DNA from: Oscillospiraceae bacterium
GTDB lineage: Bacteria; Bacillota; Clostridia; Oscillospirales; CAG-272
DNA: 41,587 bases
Assembly: GCA_015065285.1 (NCBI GenBank)
Contig: SVQP01000014.1
Span: forward strand, 1-41,587
Reading direction: 5' to 3'
Position 1 is the stretch's first letter; every line of letters begins with the position of its first letter. Positions 14,100 to 22,516 of the stretch are shown here, piece by piece. A program made the position numbers and the translations under genes. The notes under the pieces are model-generated. The model did no database searches. It worked only from the letters and a program-made list of their open reading frames with translations, and was not told where the DNA came from.

Positions 14100-14954
14100 T
14101 TATTCTTCTCTCCAAAGTGTGATTGCGGGTAAGAGGTCACCACCGCCAAAGGAATGCCATGCGACCACTCTCTCTTGCTCGGGGATATACAGCAGCATCT
14201 GACCGAACGCACCGCCCTTGCCATACGCCTTGCCTGAGCAAATGTTATGAAACTCATAGCCTCTCTCGCGAGTCATCTCACACCACTCCCGGGACAAAAT
14301 GCGCTTGCCCTGCCACACGCCATCACGCAAATAAAGCTCACCCAGCTTTGCCATATCCTCGGTGTAAATATAAAGCCCCGTTGCCCCGATCGGATAGCCC
14401 TGCGGACATCTGCTCCATGCCATTTCGCGATAGCCAAGCGGATAGAACAATCTCTTCCACAGAAAATCATCCAGCTTTTCCCCGCTCTTTTTGCTGACCA
14501 CACGAGAAAGCAAATAATAGGCTGCATCGCTGTATGCGCCATTGGTTCCGGGCATAAAATCCAGCTTGGTTTTAAACAGATAGGTCAGATAATCGTCGGT
14601 GCCCAGCTTACTTGCATCAATAGCGTCGATATCAAGATAGCCAAGCGGAAAGCCGCAGGCATGAATCATGGCGTGATGCACACTCATGTGCTGCCACTTC
14701 TCGTCCATGCCCTCGGGCAGCTGATCTGCAAAGATATCTACGATTCTCTCGTTGACGTCCAGCAATCCCTGATCGTACAGCATACCAATGGCAGTGACCA
14801 CAAACGACTTTGCAACAGAATAGCTGTTCTGGCAGGCATTCCCCTGATTCAAGGTAACGGTTTCGATCTTGCCCTTGCAGATCTCGGTAATCTCATAAAA
14901 CGTGCCTCCGCTTTTTTGTGCGGCTTGGGTTAAGTATTCCAGATATTTGCTCAT
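14100..14954 (-). CDS. Serine hydrolase of the beta-lactamase/class C family
   Basis: A 284-residue protein with the penicillin-binding protein fold. The catalytic pair is Ser46 and Lys49 in SVAK, with Tyr141 in the YSD motif (the usual YxN). A SFGGGD segment near residue 270 takes the place of the KTG box. Such proteins are esterases, peptidases or D-aminopeptidases rather than true resistance enzymes. There is no signal peptide, so it is probably cytoplasmic. Two ATGs are possible; the downstream one (14952-14954) has GGAG 6-7 nt before it, and the upstream ATG overlaps that GGAG, so I chose the downstream start. It is divergent from the surface glycosidase gene. Confidence 0.88.
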   Translation of the reverse strand: MSKYLEYLTQAAQKSGGTFYEITEICKGKIETVTLNQGNACQNSYSVAKSFVVTAIGMLYDQGLLDVNERIVDIFADQLPEGMDEKWQHMSVHHAMIHACGFPLGYLDIDAIDASKLGTDDYLTYLFKTKLDFMPGTNGAYSDAAYYLLSRVVSKKSGEKLDDFLWKRLFYPLGYREMAWSRCPQGYPIGATGLYIYTEDMAKLGELYLRDGVWQGKRILSREWCEMTRERGYEFHNICSGKAYGKGGAFGQMLLYIPEQERVVAWHSFGGGDLLPAITLWREE

Positions 14955-15008
14955 AAAAGTCTCCATTCCGCCCGTGACGGCTCAAATCGTGTACAACTGT
15001 ACTCTTTT

Positions 15009-15038
15009 ATTATAGCAGTTTGACCACTGTTTGCGCAA
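15009..15038 (-). promoter_or_regulatory. Promoter of the serine hydrolase gene
   Basis: On the minus strand TTGCGC (15033-15038), an 18-nt spacer, and TATAAT (15009-15014) preceded by TGC, an extended -10. Confidence 0.7.
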
Positions 15039-15086
15039 GTGTTTTTTTCAGATTTACCAAAAAAAATACCCGTGGCGCAGATTTTA

Positions 15087-15115
15087 TTGACAATCATTCC
15101 GTATCATGGTATAAT
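15087..15115 (+). promoter_or_regulatory. Promoter of the 896-residue surface protein gene
   Basis: TTGACA (15087-15092), 17-nt spacer, TATAAT (15110-15115) with TGG before it: consensus plus extended -10. AAGGAGG (15134-15140) lies 8 nt before the ATG. High expression is expected. Confidence 0.9.
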
Positions 15116-15148
15116 AACTACATCAATTTCCTCAAGGAGGTTTGAAAA

Positions 15149-17839
15149 ATGAAACGGACCTTTCTTCCTGTTCTGCTCTGTCTTAGCCTTTTGTTGGGCG
15201 CTATGACCTGCATGACGGCAACAGCGCAAGAATTTGAAGCTCTCCCCTCTTTTATTTATGATTTTACCGATCCTGAACTTGCAACGAGCTTTAAAAGTCT
15301 TGCCAATCTGACCTACAAAACGGTGGATGGCGAATACTGCCAATTCAAAGCAGCTGCAAACGACCCCTCCATGGGCTTGCCCACGCCTGATATTCAGGTG
15401 GGTCAGGCAGATTACCTGGTGATTGAATACCGCACCACGGTGGACGTGATGGGCGAGATGTACATTGCCAGAAACGACGGTGTAAACTACTCCCAGGATC
15501 CCGCATCCCATCTGGAATGGGATTGGATCGCAGACGGTGAGTGGCACAAGTTGGTGGTGCATTGCCAGTCTTGGGCTGACGTGGAAAACGTATACTTTAC
15601 CGATTTCCGCTTTGACCCTCTGCACGCGCATACAGGCATAAATAACGGTGATACCATTGATTTGCGTTATCTTGCTTTCTTTGATTCCGAGCAAAAGGCA
15701 AATGATTTTGACTTTGCTGCATATCAGGAATACGCAGCATCGCAGGAAAAGGAAGAGGAAGAAGGAAAAACGCTGCCCAAGACCGAGTGGCCCGATCCCG
15801 AATTTGTGCAGAACGCGCCCACTGTGGACGACAACTACGCAGGCACCCTCAATATCACCTATTCAGAAGATGGCAAGTACGCTACCATTTCCTACGGCAA
15901 GGGCGAGAATGCGGTTTCCTATACCGTTCCCAACAACGAAGTCAATCTGTTCGGTGGCTATGCAGGCACCGACGATCTTGGCAGGAATCTGTTTGATTCC
16001 TCGCAGGTTGGCGTGGTCAACGAGGACCACGACGTGGGTCTGTTCTATTTTCTCTGGCACGGTCAGCACGGTGACCAAGGTCAGCAGAACATGCAGCAGA
16101 TCATTGATGCTGCAGGTGCCGATGCCGGAAACGTCAACAATCCTCTTTGGGGCAAGGTGCACACCTGGCACTTCTGGAATGAGCCCCTTTATGGCTACTA
16201 CTACATTGAAGATGAATGGATCATGCGCAAGCACGTTGAGCTTCTGATGAATGCGGGCATTGATTTCCTCTTCTTTGATACGACCAACAACTCCACTTAT
16301 GCCACCATGGCACTTCAGCTGATGAAGATCCTGCACGAATTCAACGAGCAGGGCTACGATGCGCCCGAGGTCATGTTCTATACCAACACCGACGCGGAAA
16401 TCCGTGTGCGGCAGATCTATGAGCAGATCTATGAGCCGGGCTACTACCCCGACACCTGGTATATGATCGATGGCAAGCCTGCTATCGTAGCTCCCTACGA
16501 GGCGAACATCAACGATTTCTTCACAGTCAAGCTCAATCAGTGGCCTACCGAGGACGTCAAGGAAAACGGATGGCCGTGGATGGACTTTGAATGGCCTCAG
16601 CACGTTTACGTGGACGACAAGGGCAACCCCAGCGTGATCAACGTCTCGGTTGCACAGCATAGCGGAACAGCTTGCTTCTCGGATTCCGCAGTTTACGGTG
16701 ACGACTCCAACCTTGGCCGTTCCTTTAACGCGGAAAAAAACAATACCTTTACTCGTAAGTCTTATCTCATGAATCTGAAAAAGAATCCCGACCTTTACGT
16801 GCAGGGCTTGAATTTCCAGGCACAGTGGGACAAAGCCATTGAAGCTGACGTTCCCTTTGTGCTGGTGACCGGTTGGAACGAATGGATCGCGCAAAGACAG
16901 GATTATCCCGAAAAGATCGGTTTTGTGGACTGCGCTTCCAACGAGTTCTCCCGTGACATCGAAATGATGAAGGGCGGATACTTTGACAACTACTATATGC
17001 AGCTGGTATTCAACGTGCAAAGACTTAAGGGCGCTTCCCCCATTATCGTGCAGGATGCACGCAATGCAGTCAACGTCACAGGCAGCTTTGATATCTGGGA
17101 TCAGGTGCTTGTCACCTACACCGACCCCATGGGTGACACCATTGAACGCGATGCCTTTGGCTTTGGCAAGGTCAGATACACCGATACCACCGGCAGAAAC
17201 GATATTGTCGCTTCCAAGGTGACTGCTGACACAAAGAACGTTTATTTCTATGCACAGACCAACGAGTACATTACCATGTACGACAACGATACCACCTGGA
17301 TGCAGCTGTTCCTTGACGTGGATTGCGACGCAGAAACCGGCTGGTATGGCTATGATTACATTGTCAACTACAGCGCAAAGGACGAATTTACCACCACGCT
17401 TGCCCGCTACAACGGCACCGACGGTGCTTACTCCTTTGAGGTTGTGGGTGATATTTCCTACAGAGCCAAGGAAAACCGGATGATGATCGCAGTTCCCATG
17501 GAAATGCTGGGCATCTCTAACCCGAACGGTATCAAGCTCCAGTTCAAGTGGGCAGACAGCGAGAGCAAGCTGACTACCATGGAGCAATTCTATACCGAGG
17601 GCGACATTGCGCCTCTGGGCAGACTCAACTACACCTACCAGAATTGCATTGACCCCAAGACCGCTGAGCCCTTCGTGCCTACCGAAACCGAGACCGAAGA
17701 GGTAGATTCTGACGTAACCGAGCAGGAAAGCGAGCAGGAGCAGTCCGGCGGATGCAAATCCCTTGTGGGCGGCACGATGATCGTTGTCATGCTTGCAGCA
17801 CTTCCCTTTACCGTTTGCTCTTACAAAAAGAAAAAGTAA
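15149..17839 (+). CDS. Surface-anchored glycoside hydrolase-like protein (GH71/GH99-like)
   Basis: An 896-residue protein. A signal peptide (about 1-26, cleavage near ATAQ) is followed by a beta-sandwich domain (about 30-190) that ends in DFRFDPLHAH..GDTIDLRYLAFF, a pattern common to clostridial carbohydrate-binding-like modules. The central region (about 235-640) has GLFYFLWHGQHG, WHFWNEPLYGYY, NAGIDFLFFDTTN and TGWNEW, the layout of a TIM-barrel glycosidase resembling GH71/GH99-like proteins. A CBM9/DOMON-like domain (about 660-835) and a Glu/Thr/Ser-rich spacer follow, then a C-terminal TM helix (about 867-890) with a KKKK tail, so it is held in the membrane with its domains outside. There is no LPXTG motif. 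Substrate unknown. It is alone in its transcription unit. Confidence 0.8.
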   Translation: MKRTFLPVLLCLSLLLGAMTCMTATAQEFEALPSFIYDFTDPELATSFKSLANLTYKTVDGEYCQFKAAANDPSMGLPTPDIQVGQADYLVIEYRTTVDVMGEMYIARNDGVNYSQDPASHLEWDWIADGEWHKLVVHCQSWADVENVYFTDFRFDPLHAHTGINNGDTIDLRYLAFFDSEQKANDFDFAAYQEYAASQEKEEEEGKTLPKTEWPDPEFVQNAPTVDDNYAGTLNITYSEDGKYATISYGKGENAVSYTVPNNEVNLFGGYAGTDDLGRNLFDSSQVGVVNEDHDVGLFYFLWHGQHGDQGQQNMQQIIDAAGADAGNVNNPLWGKVHTWHFWNEPLYGYYYIEDEWIMRKHVELLMNAGIDFLFFDTTNNSTYATMALQLMKILHEFNEQGYDAPEVMFYTNTDAEIRVRQIYEQIYEPGYYPDTWYMIDGKPAIVAPYEANINDFFTVKLNQWPTEDVKENGWPWMDFEWPQHVYVDDKGNPSVINVSVAQHSGTACFSDSAVYGDDSNLGRSFNAEKNNTFTRKSYLMNLKKNPDLYVQGLNFQAQWDKAIEADVPFVLVTGWNEWIAQRQDYPEKIGFVDCASNEFSRDIEMMKGGYFDNYYMQLVFNVQRLKGASPIIVQDARNAVNVTGSFDIWDQVLVTYTDPMGDTIERDAFGFGKVRYTDTTGRNDIVASKVTADTKNVYFYAQTNEYITMYDNDTTWMQLFLDVDCDAETGWYGYDYIVNYSAKDEFTTTLARYNGTDGAYSFEVVGDISYRAKENRMMIAVPMEMLGISNPNGIKLQFKWADSESKLTTMEQFYTEGDIAPLGRLNYTYQNCIDPKTAEPFVPTETETEEVDSDVTEQESEQEQSGGCKSLVGGTMIVVMLAALPFTVCSYKKKK

Positions 17840-17845
17840 AAAAAC

Positions 17846-17877
17846 GGGCTGAGCCACAGTGGCTCAGCCCTTCTTTT
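17846..17877. terminator. Bidirectional terminator between the surface protein and peroxiredoxin genes
   Basis: Perfect 11-bp stem, 17846-17856 with 17860-17870. The loop is 3 nt. T-rich tails follow on both strands (TTCTTTTT on plus). It serves two convergent genes. Confidence 0.92.
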
Positions 17878-18332
17878 TATGCAAGAATTTCAAGAATCTC
17901 AGATGCGTTGGTATCAGGCTTGACCTTGGGCATGACGTGTGTGATCATACCCTGCTCATCAATGATAAACGTGGTGCGCATAACACCAAAGCCGAGCTTT
18001 CCGTAAAGCTTTTTCTCATGCCAAACGCCGTATGCCTTGATGACCTCCAGATCGGGGTCAGACAAAAGCGTAAAGGGCAAGTGATACTTCTTGGCAAACT
18101 TGACGTGCGAGGTGACGCTATCCTTGCTGATGCCGATCACGGCAATATCCTTTTGCACAAATTGCTCGTACGCGCCTGCAAACGCGCATGCCTGGCGTGT
18201 GCAGCCGGGTGTGTTATCCTTGGGGTAGAAATACAACACGACCTTTTTTCCAAGAAAATCAGACAAGGAAATCTGCTTTCCTTCCTGGTCCATAAGTGTA
18301 AATTCGGGTGCTTTTGTTCCTGCTTCAATCAT
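17877..18332 (-). CDS. bcp: Thioredoxin-dependent peroxiredoxin (Bcp/PrxQ)
   Basis: A 151-residue peroxiredoxin that reduces peroxides with thioredoxin electrons. The motif YPKDNTPGCTRQAC gives peroxidatic Cys44 and resolving Cys49 five residues later, the atypical 2-Cys PrxQ arrangement. Length is normal (about 150). A GAGGAAAC ribosome site precedes the ATG. The stop is 7 nt past the terminator stem. It lies 12 nt after the Nim-like flavoprotein gene, so the two are probably cotranscribed as an oxidative stress pair. Confidence 0.93.
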   Translation of the reverse strand: MIEAGTKAPEFTLMDQEGKQISLSDFLGKKVVLYFYPKDNTPGCTRQACAFAGAYEQFVQKDIAVIGISKDSVTSHVKFAKKYHLPFTLLSDPDLEVIKAYGVWHEKKLYGKLGFGVMRTTFIIDEQGMITHVMPKVKPDTNASEILEILA

Positions 18333-18344
18333 CGCTCTGTTTCC

Positions 18345-18827
18345 TCACTTTTCTTCAACCTGCTTGCCGCAGATATGTTCGGGTGTCAGCTTGAGCAGGT
18401 ACGTGCCCTTGGCAAGTCTGCCCAGCTCCTTTTGAATAAATGCTTCATCCTTGGTAAACTGGCGGCTGAGCGAGGTGCAGATGGAAACAATCTTTTGCTC
18501 ATCTGTCAGAATCTCCACGCGACCGAACACCACCACGCTGCGCACCAAAAGCGCCCAATCGTTCGGAATGGGCTTGCCCGGCTCGGTCACGCAATAGCAG
18601 ACCTTATCCGACTTTTGCAGCGACTCGGTACGGTGGCTTTCGGTTCTTCTGCCCGTATGGAAATACAGGCAGCCGTCATCGGGATTATAATAGTGGTTGA
18701 TGGGGGCGGAATACGGATAACCATCATCACCGTTGACCGACAGCACTCCGCGCTTTTGCCGGCGCAGGATCTGCACGCAGGTCTCTTTGGTCAGCTGCTT
18801 GCTCTGACGAACCATTGGACGAAACAT
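18345..18827 (-). CDS. NimA-like FMN-binding split-barrel protein
   Basis: A 160-residue protein of the pyridoxamine 5-phosphate oxidase-like superfamily. The pattern GVLSVNGDDGYPYSAPINHYYNPDDGCLYFHTG (about residues 27-60) is typical of the NimA/nitroimidazole-resistance group, which bind FMN or heme and reduce small electrophiles. The actual substrate is unknown; resistance function should not be assumed. GAGG lies 8 nt before the ATG. It is first in a two-gene unit with the peroxiredoxin. Confidence 0.88.
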   Translation of the reverse strand: MFRPMVRQSKQLTKETCVQILRRQKRGVLSVNGDDGYPYSAPINHYYNPDDGCLYFHTGRRTESHRTESLQKSDKVCYCVTEPGKPIPNDWALLVRSVVVFGRVEILTDEQKIVSICTSLSRQFTKDEAFIQKELGRLAKGTYLLKLTPEHICGKQVEEK

Positions 18828-18855
18828 AGAAAGAACCTCGTTTTCTTTTTTTCTT

Positions 18856-18885
18856 ATTATACCACAAAGAGTAGGATTGCGTCAA
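18856..18885 (-). promoter_or_regulatory. Promoter of the Nim-like/peroxiredoxin unit
   Basis: On the minus strand TTGACG (18880-18885), an 18-nt spacer and TATAAT (18856-18861) preceded by TGG. Its -35 is only 6 nt from the -35 of the divergent aldo/keto reductase promoter. Confidence 0.8.
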
Positions 18886-18891
18886 GCATGA

Positions 18892-18920
18892 TTGACACAC
18901 AATTGCAGATATGATATAAT
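18892..18920 (+). promoter_or_regulatory. Promoter of the aldo/keto reductase gene
   Basis: TTGACA (18892-18897), a 17-nt spacer, TATAAT (18915-18920): full consensus, back to back with the minus-strand promoter. Confidence 0.88.
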
Positions 18921-18955
18921 ATTTACATTACGAACAAATAAAGGACGGTACTATT

Positions 18956-20098
18956 ATGCAATACAGAGCTTTAGGAAATACAGGACTTATGGTCAGCGAG
19001 ATCGGTGTGGGCGGCGAATGGCTGGAGCGCCACAACGCAGAAGAGGTCAAGGCAGTCATGGATGCCTGCTTTGCGCAAGGCATTAACATTGTAGACTGCT
19101 TTATGTCCGAGCCGAACGTGCGCACCAATATCGGCAATGCCATCAAGGACAATCGCGAAAAGTGGATCGTGCAGGGGCACGTGGGCTCTGCCTGGAGAGA
19201 CGGGCAGTACGTGCGTACACGCGACATGGATGAGGTCAAGGCAGCCTTTGCTGATCTGTTGGCAAGATTTCAGACCGACTATATCGATCTTGGTATGATC
19301 CATTTCGTGGACAAGCCGGACGACTGGAACACCGTGCTGGAGTGCGGCTTTATGGACTACATGATAGAGCTGAAAAAGAGCGGCGCGATCCGCCATATCG
19401 GTCTGAGCACCCACAACACGACCATTGCCAGACTTGCCGTTGAGCATGGGGCTGTGGAGGTGATTCTCTTCTCTCTCAACCCTGCCTACGATCTGCTGCC
19501 TCCTACCGAGAACATTGATGATTTCTTTGTAGACGAATACGACGCAAAATTTGCCGGCATTGACCCCGAGCGTGCCGATCTTTACAAGCTTTGTGAGCAA
19601 AAGGGTGTGGCAATTACGGTCATGAAGGGGCTTGGCGGCGGCAGACTTTTGGATGCCAAGCGTTCGCCCTTTGGTGTGGCGCTTTCCCCTGTGCAATGCC
19701 TGCACTATGCGCTGACCCGCCCTGCCGTTGCCAGCGTGCTGATCGGCTTTGATAACGTAGCGCAGATCCCCGCATCACTTGCATACGAGACTGCAAGTGA
19801 GGATGAGAAGGACTACGCCACCGTGCTTGCAAACGCACCCAGACACGCATACAGCGGACAGTGCACCTATTGCGGACATTGCAAGCCCTGCCCTGTTAAC
19901 ATTGACATTGCCATGGTCAATAAGCTCTACGACCTTGCCACCATGCAAGAGGACGTGCCTGCCTCGGTACGCGAGCATTACGCAAATCTTGACGCGCATG
20001 CCGACGATTGCCTTGGCTGCGGTGCTTGCGAATCGCGTTGCCCCTTCGACGTGCCTGTTATCGAGAAAATGAAAACCACAGCGCAGTTGTTTAAGTAA
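18956..20098 (+). CDS. Aldo/keto reductase-like protein with C-terminal ferredoxin domain
   Basis: A 380-residue protein. Residues 1-285 form an aldo/keto reductase-type barrel (LGNTGLMVSEIGVGGEWL; IRHIGLSTHN). Residues about 295-375 hold two 4Fe-4S cluster motifs, CTYCGHCKPCP and CLGCGACESRCPF. Of the AKR tetrad, Asp47 and His116 (DLGMIHF) can be placed. The catalytic Tyr five residues after the Asp and the Lys near residue 73 seem absent (CFMSEPN and IVQGH there). The family is common in anaerobic Firmicutes; the reaction is unknown, perhaps ferredoxin-linked. It has a strong promoter and is followed by repeats and a terminator. Confidence 0.9.
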   Translation: MQYRALGNTGLMVSEIGVGGEWLERHNAEEVKAVMDACFAQGINIVDCFMSEPNVRTNIGNAIKDNREKWIVQGHVGSAWRDGQYVRTRDMDEVKAAFADLLARFQTDYIDLGMIHFVDKPDDWNTVLECGFMDYMIELKKSGAIRHIGLSTHNTTIARLAVEHGAVEVILFSLNPAYDLLPPTENIDDFFVDEYDAKFAGIDPERADLYKLCEQKGVAITVMKGLGGGRLLDAKRSPFGVALSPVQCLHYALTRPAVASVLIGFDNVAQIPASLAYETASEDEKDYATVLANAPRHAYSGQCTYCGHCKPCPVNIDIAMVNKLYDLATMQEDVPASVREHYANLDAHADDCLGCGACESRCPFDVPVIEKMKTTAQLFK

Positions 20099-20114
20099 GG
20101 TTAAGTCAATCTCA

Positions 20115-20320
20115 TAAACGTTTTTGATCGACCTTTTTTCAAAAAGGTCGCGGGGGCTTGGGGCAGCGTCCCAAGTCGCTCGTCGCAACGAGCGAAATAT
20201 GATTCCCGGCCTTTCTTTGGTTCTTTCTTTGGCCTACTTTTCCAAAGAAAGAACGCAAGCGGCTTTCTCACGTAACATTCCAACAGATACAAACGGGCGA
20301 TTCGTTCAGTCGCCCCTACG
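20115..20320. repeat. Composite hairpin repeat between the reductase and DUF5722 genes
   Basis: Three consecutive palindromes: CGACCTTTTT/AAAAAGGTCG (20130-20151), TCGCTCGT/ACGAGCGA near 20176-20195, and a perfect 13-bp stem GTTCTTTCTTTGG/CCAAAGAAAGAAC (20220-20232 with 20242-20254). A GTAGGG-family unit (20294-20319, CGGGCGA/TCGCCCCTAC) follows. No gene is seen. It looks like a patchwork of dispersed repeats between convergent genes. Confidence 0.6.
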
Positions 20321-20336
20321 AAAATATATTAACATA

Positions 20337-20370
20337 ATGGAGACACCCTCGCGGGTGTCTCCATTTTCTT
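20337..20370. terminator. Terminator between the convergent reductase and DUF5722 genes
   Basis: Perfect 12-bp stem ATGGAGACACCC (20337-20348) with its complement (20353-20364), and a TCGC loop. A T-rich tail follows on the plus strand. It lies just after the DUF5722 stop codon on the minus strand. Confidence 0.85.
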
Positions 20371-20372
20371 TT

Positions 20373-21971
20373 TTACTGTTTCCAAGTTTCAATATTGACT
20401 TCACCATCGGGCAGCACAGGGTCAAGCAGGCTATCATACAGCTCGGCACCGATATATGCCTTTGCTTCTTCTACCCATTTCTGCCATTCGTCCGTGCCCC
20501 ATGCGCGCATGGCATGGCAGATCTTTTTATACTCACCCGGGTTAATCAAGAGGTGCATATCGTCCGCATATCCCTTTTCATAGCGCAGACCCAGGTGCAG
20601 CTCACTCTCGTCACCCAGCGGCATGTCGGCATAGCGGTTGATCAAAAACCACGTGATATTGGGGCATTTCTGCAGCTTTTCCATCAGCAAAACAAATGCG
20701 TACGCACCCTTGTTCTCGGATTCGGGATCGCAATAATCGGTGTGGAATCCCTGCTCGTCACAAACCACCGTGCGCACCTTGCCGCGATACAAGAACGCGG
20801 GCTGCTCAACTAAGGACTGCAGCATTTCCAGATTCTTCATGGTAATACGCGGAGTGCTCCAATCGTAGGTGGCAGTCGTGTCGTTGTAGAAATCCGGTTT
20901 GGTGAGATTCTCGGGATATGGATGCGCCGCAATGCCCCAATCAAAATCACCGTCACGGTGGCAGTACTCGGCAAGATATGCGAGCACCGAGCGCCCGTGA
21001 TACATATGCTGTGCATCATCCTTGAGCGCGGTGGCAAAATAGTGATCCAGCGAGATATTGACGCGCGAATTGGCATTATACTTACGCGCGATCAGATGCG
21101 CCAAGCGCAAGGAAACCGTGTATTCCTCCATGAAATCCGCGCAACAAATGGCGCCCATATTATGCCAGACGTCCTGCGCGTTGATCTCGTTGCCGATATC
21201 CATGACGTCACTGCAATACAAGGGGCTTGCAGTATCCATGTAGCGCGCACACAGAAAATCAATGAACGCACAGTACATCCAAAAGCCCTGCTCGGTGCGC
21301 AGATTAAAGGCGCTCATTTGCTCCGAAAAGCCCGTAGCCTCATAGCCGGGATGACCGATGATGCTTGTCAGCGCATTGTCCGAGCCCTTGAGTCTGTATG
21401 AAAAGCGGTTGATCGCGCGGATCAGACAAGGAATCCCGCGATCAATGCAGGGCTGCATGAGTCTGTCGTACAGATCCATACAGGTCTTGTCAAAATAGTA
21501 GGTCTTGCCGCAAAACTCGTGCGCGATATCCCCCTCTGCCGATTCCAGCTTCTGAATCCAGGGGCTGTTGATCTCGGTCATCATACACCCCATGCCAAGG
21601 TAGTCAATATCCTCGGGAATGGCAGTCACCCAAGTGCCCACGGGGCGCGAAACCTCAAACGGTGCGGGCGCACAAGCCGAGCAATCCTCGGTCATATCAG
21701 TCACGTAGCGCACACCGTCCAGCATTTTGCCGTCCACGTCTACCTCAAAGCGGCAGAGCAGCAGATCCACGTCGCCTGCAAAGCGATCAAAAATGACGCG
21801 GTCCTTTCTCTTTTTATCCGTTACCTGCACGATCTTGCCATGGTGCTTGCGACGTGCGTCTCCCGTGACCAGCGGCAGCCTTGCCTGCGCATATACGTGG
21901 GTCAGGATGGGAAGCTCGGGGATGATCAATTCAATTGTTGTGGGGGTTGCAATAATCTGTTCAACTCTCAT
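20373..21971 (-). CDS. DUF5722 family glycosidase-like protein
   Basis: A 532-residue protein without signal peptide. The C-terminal two thirds (about 110-500) match the DUF5722 TIM-barrel pattern: YYFDKTCMDLYD near residue 158, DIGNEIN (Glu262), HPYPENL (350-356), NDTTATYDWSTPRIT and VVCDEQGF (Glu406). The two glutamates sit at strand ends as in clan A acid/base and nucleophile pairs, so glycosidase activity is probable but unproven for the family. The N-terminal part is a beta-rich domain. GGAGG lies just before the ATG. It starts 1 nt after the nitroreductase stop, so it is cotranscribed with nitroreductase and a phosphatase. Confidence 0.8.
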   Translation of the reverse strand: MRVEQIIATPTTIELIIPELPILTHVYAQARLPLVTGDARRKHHGKIVQVTDKKRKDRVIFDRFAGDVDLLLCRFEVDVDGKMLDGVRYVTDMTEDCSACAPAPFEVSRPVGTWVTAIPEDIDYLGMGCMMTEINSPWIQKLESAEGDIAHEFCGKTYYFDKTCMDLYDRLMQPCIDRGIPCLIRAINRFSYRLKGSDNALTSIIGHPGYEATGFSEQMSAFNLRTEQGFWMYCAFIDFLCARYMDTASPLYCSDVMDIGNEINAQDVWHNMGAICCADFMEEYTVSLRLAHLIARKYNANSRVNISLDHYFATALKDDAQHMYHGRSVLAYLAEYCHRDGDFDWGIAAHPYPENLTKPDFYNDTTATYDWSTPRITMKNLEMLQSLVEQPAFLYRGKVRTVVCDEQGFHTDYCDPESENKGAYAFVLLMEKLQKCPNITWFLINRYADMPLGDESELHLGLRYEKGYADDMHLLINPGEYKKICHAMRAWGTDEWQKWVEEAKAYIGAELYDSLLDPVLPDGEVNIETWKQ

Positions 21972-21972
21972 A

Positions 21973-22506
21973 TCAGTCCTCCACTACCTTGACAAGTTCG
22001 TCCATATCCTTGCGCTTCTTCTGTCGCAGCTTATCCTCTGCCTTGGCATAGCCAAGAGATACCACCAAGCGCACTTTTTCCTCAATACCGCAGATCTTAC
22101 GCAGCTCCTTATCGTCCAGCCAACCGAGAATGCAGGTGGAAAGCCCCTGCGCGGTGGCTTCGGCAGTCAGATATGCGGTCATGATACCGATATCGATCGA
22201 ACGGTAGTCGTTGTCCTTGACCTTGGCACCCAGTGCGGCTGTTGCGTTATAAGCTGCTTCGGAAATGACAAGCATGACCGGGCAATCTGATGCGAATTTG
22301 TTCATGCCCATGCCCTGCACTGCTTTTGCAGCGGCTTTGGCAGCCTCGCCCTTGCAAACCGTGATGTGATAGGGCTGCGCATTGCATGCCGAGGGGGCAA
22401 GTCGCGCACAGGCGAGAATGGCATCCAGCTTTTCCTGCTCAACCGCTCTTGTCGCATCATAGCTGCGGCAGGATTGACGGGTTTGTGCAATTTCAGTAAA
22501 ATTCAT
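21973..22506 (-). CDS. Nitroreductase family flavoprotein
   Basis: A 177-residue FMN enzyme of the short nitroreductase group. The FMN-site pattern RQSCRSYDATRAVEQEKLDAIL at the N-terminus, ARLAPSACNAQPYH (near 35-48) and the late GLSTCILGWLDD motif (121-132) are clear. It would use NAD(P)H to reduce nitro compounds, quinones or similar; the true substrate is unknown. AAGGAG precedes the ATG. It lies 10 nt after the phosphatase gene and 1 nt before the DUF5722 gene in a three-gene unit. Confidence 0.92.
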   Translation of the reverse strand: MNFTEIAQTRQSCRSYDATRAVEQEKLDAILACARLAPSACNAQPYHITVCKGEAAKAAAKAVQGMGMNKFASDCPVMLVISEAAYNATAALGAKVKDNDYRSIDIGIMTAYLTAEATAQGLSTCILGWLDDKELRKICGIEEKVRLVVSLGYAKAEDKLRQKKRKDMDELVKVVED

Positions 22507-22516
22507 AAAAATCTCC

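Noticed and set aside
17752-17839. Sortase anchor at the C-terminus of the surface protein
   Set aside because: The sequence near the TM helix reads LPFTV, inside the hydrophobic segment, not LPXTG before it; a simple TM anchor is more likely.
15863-17857. A 664-codon minus-strand open frame opposite the surface protein gene
   Set aside because: The plus-strand protein has a consensus promoter, strong ribosome site, signal peptide and domains; the opposite frame has none.
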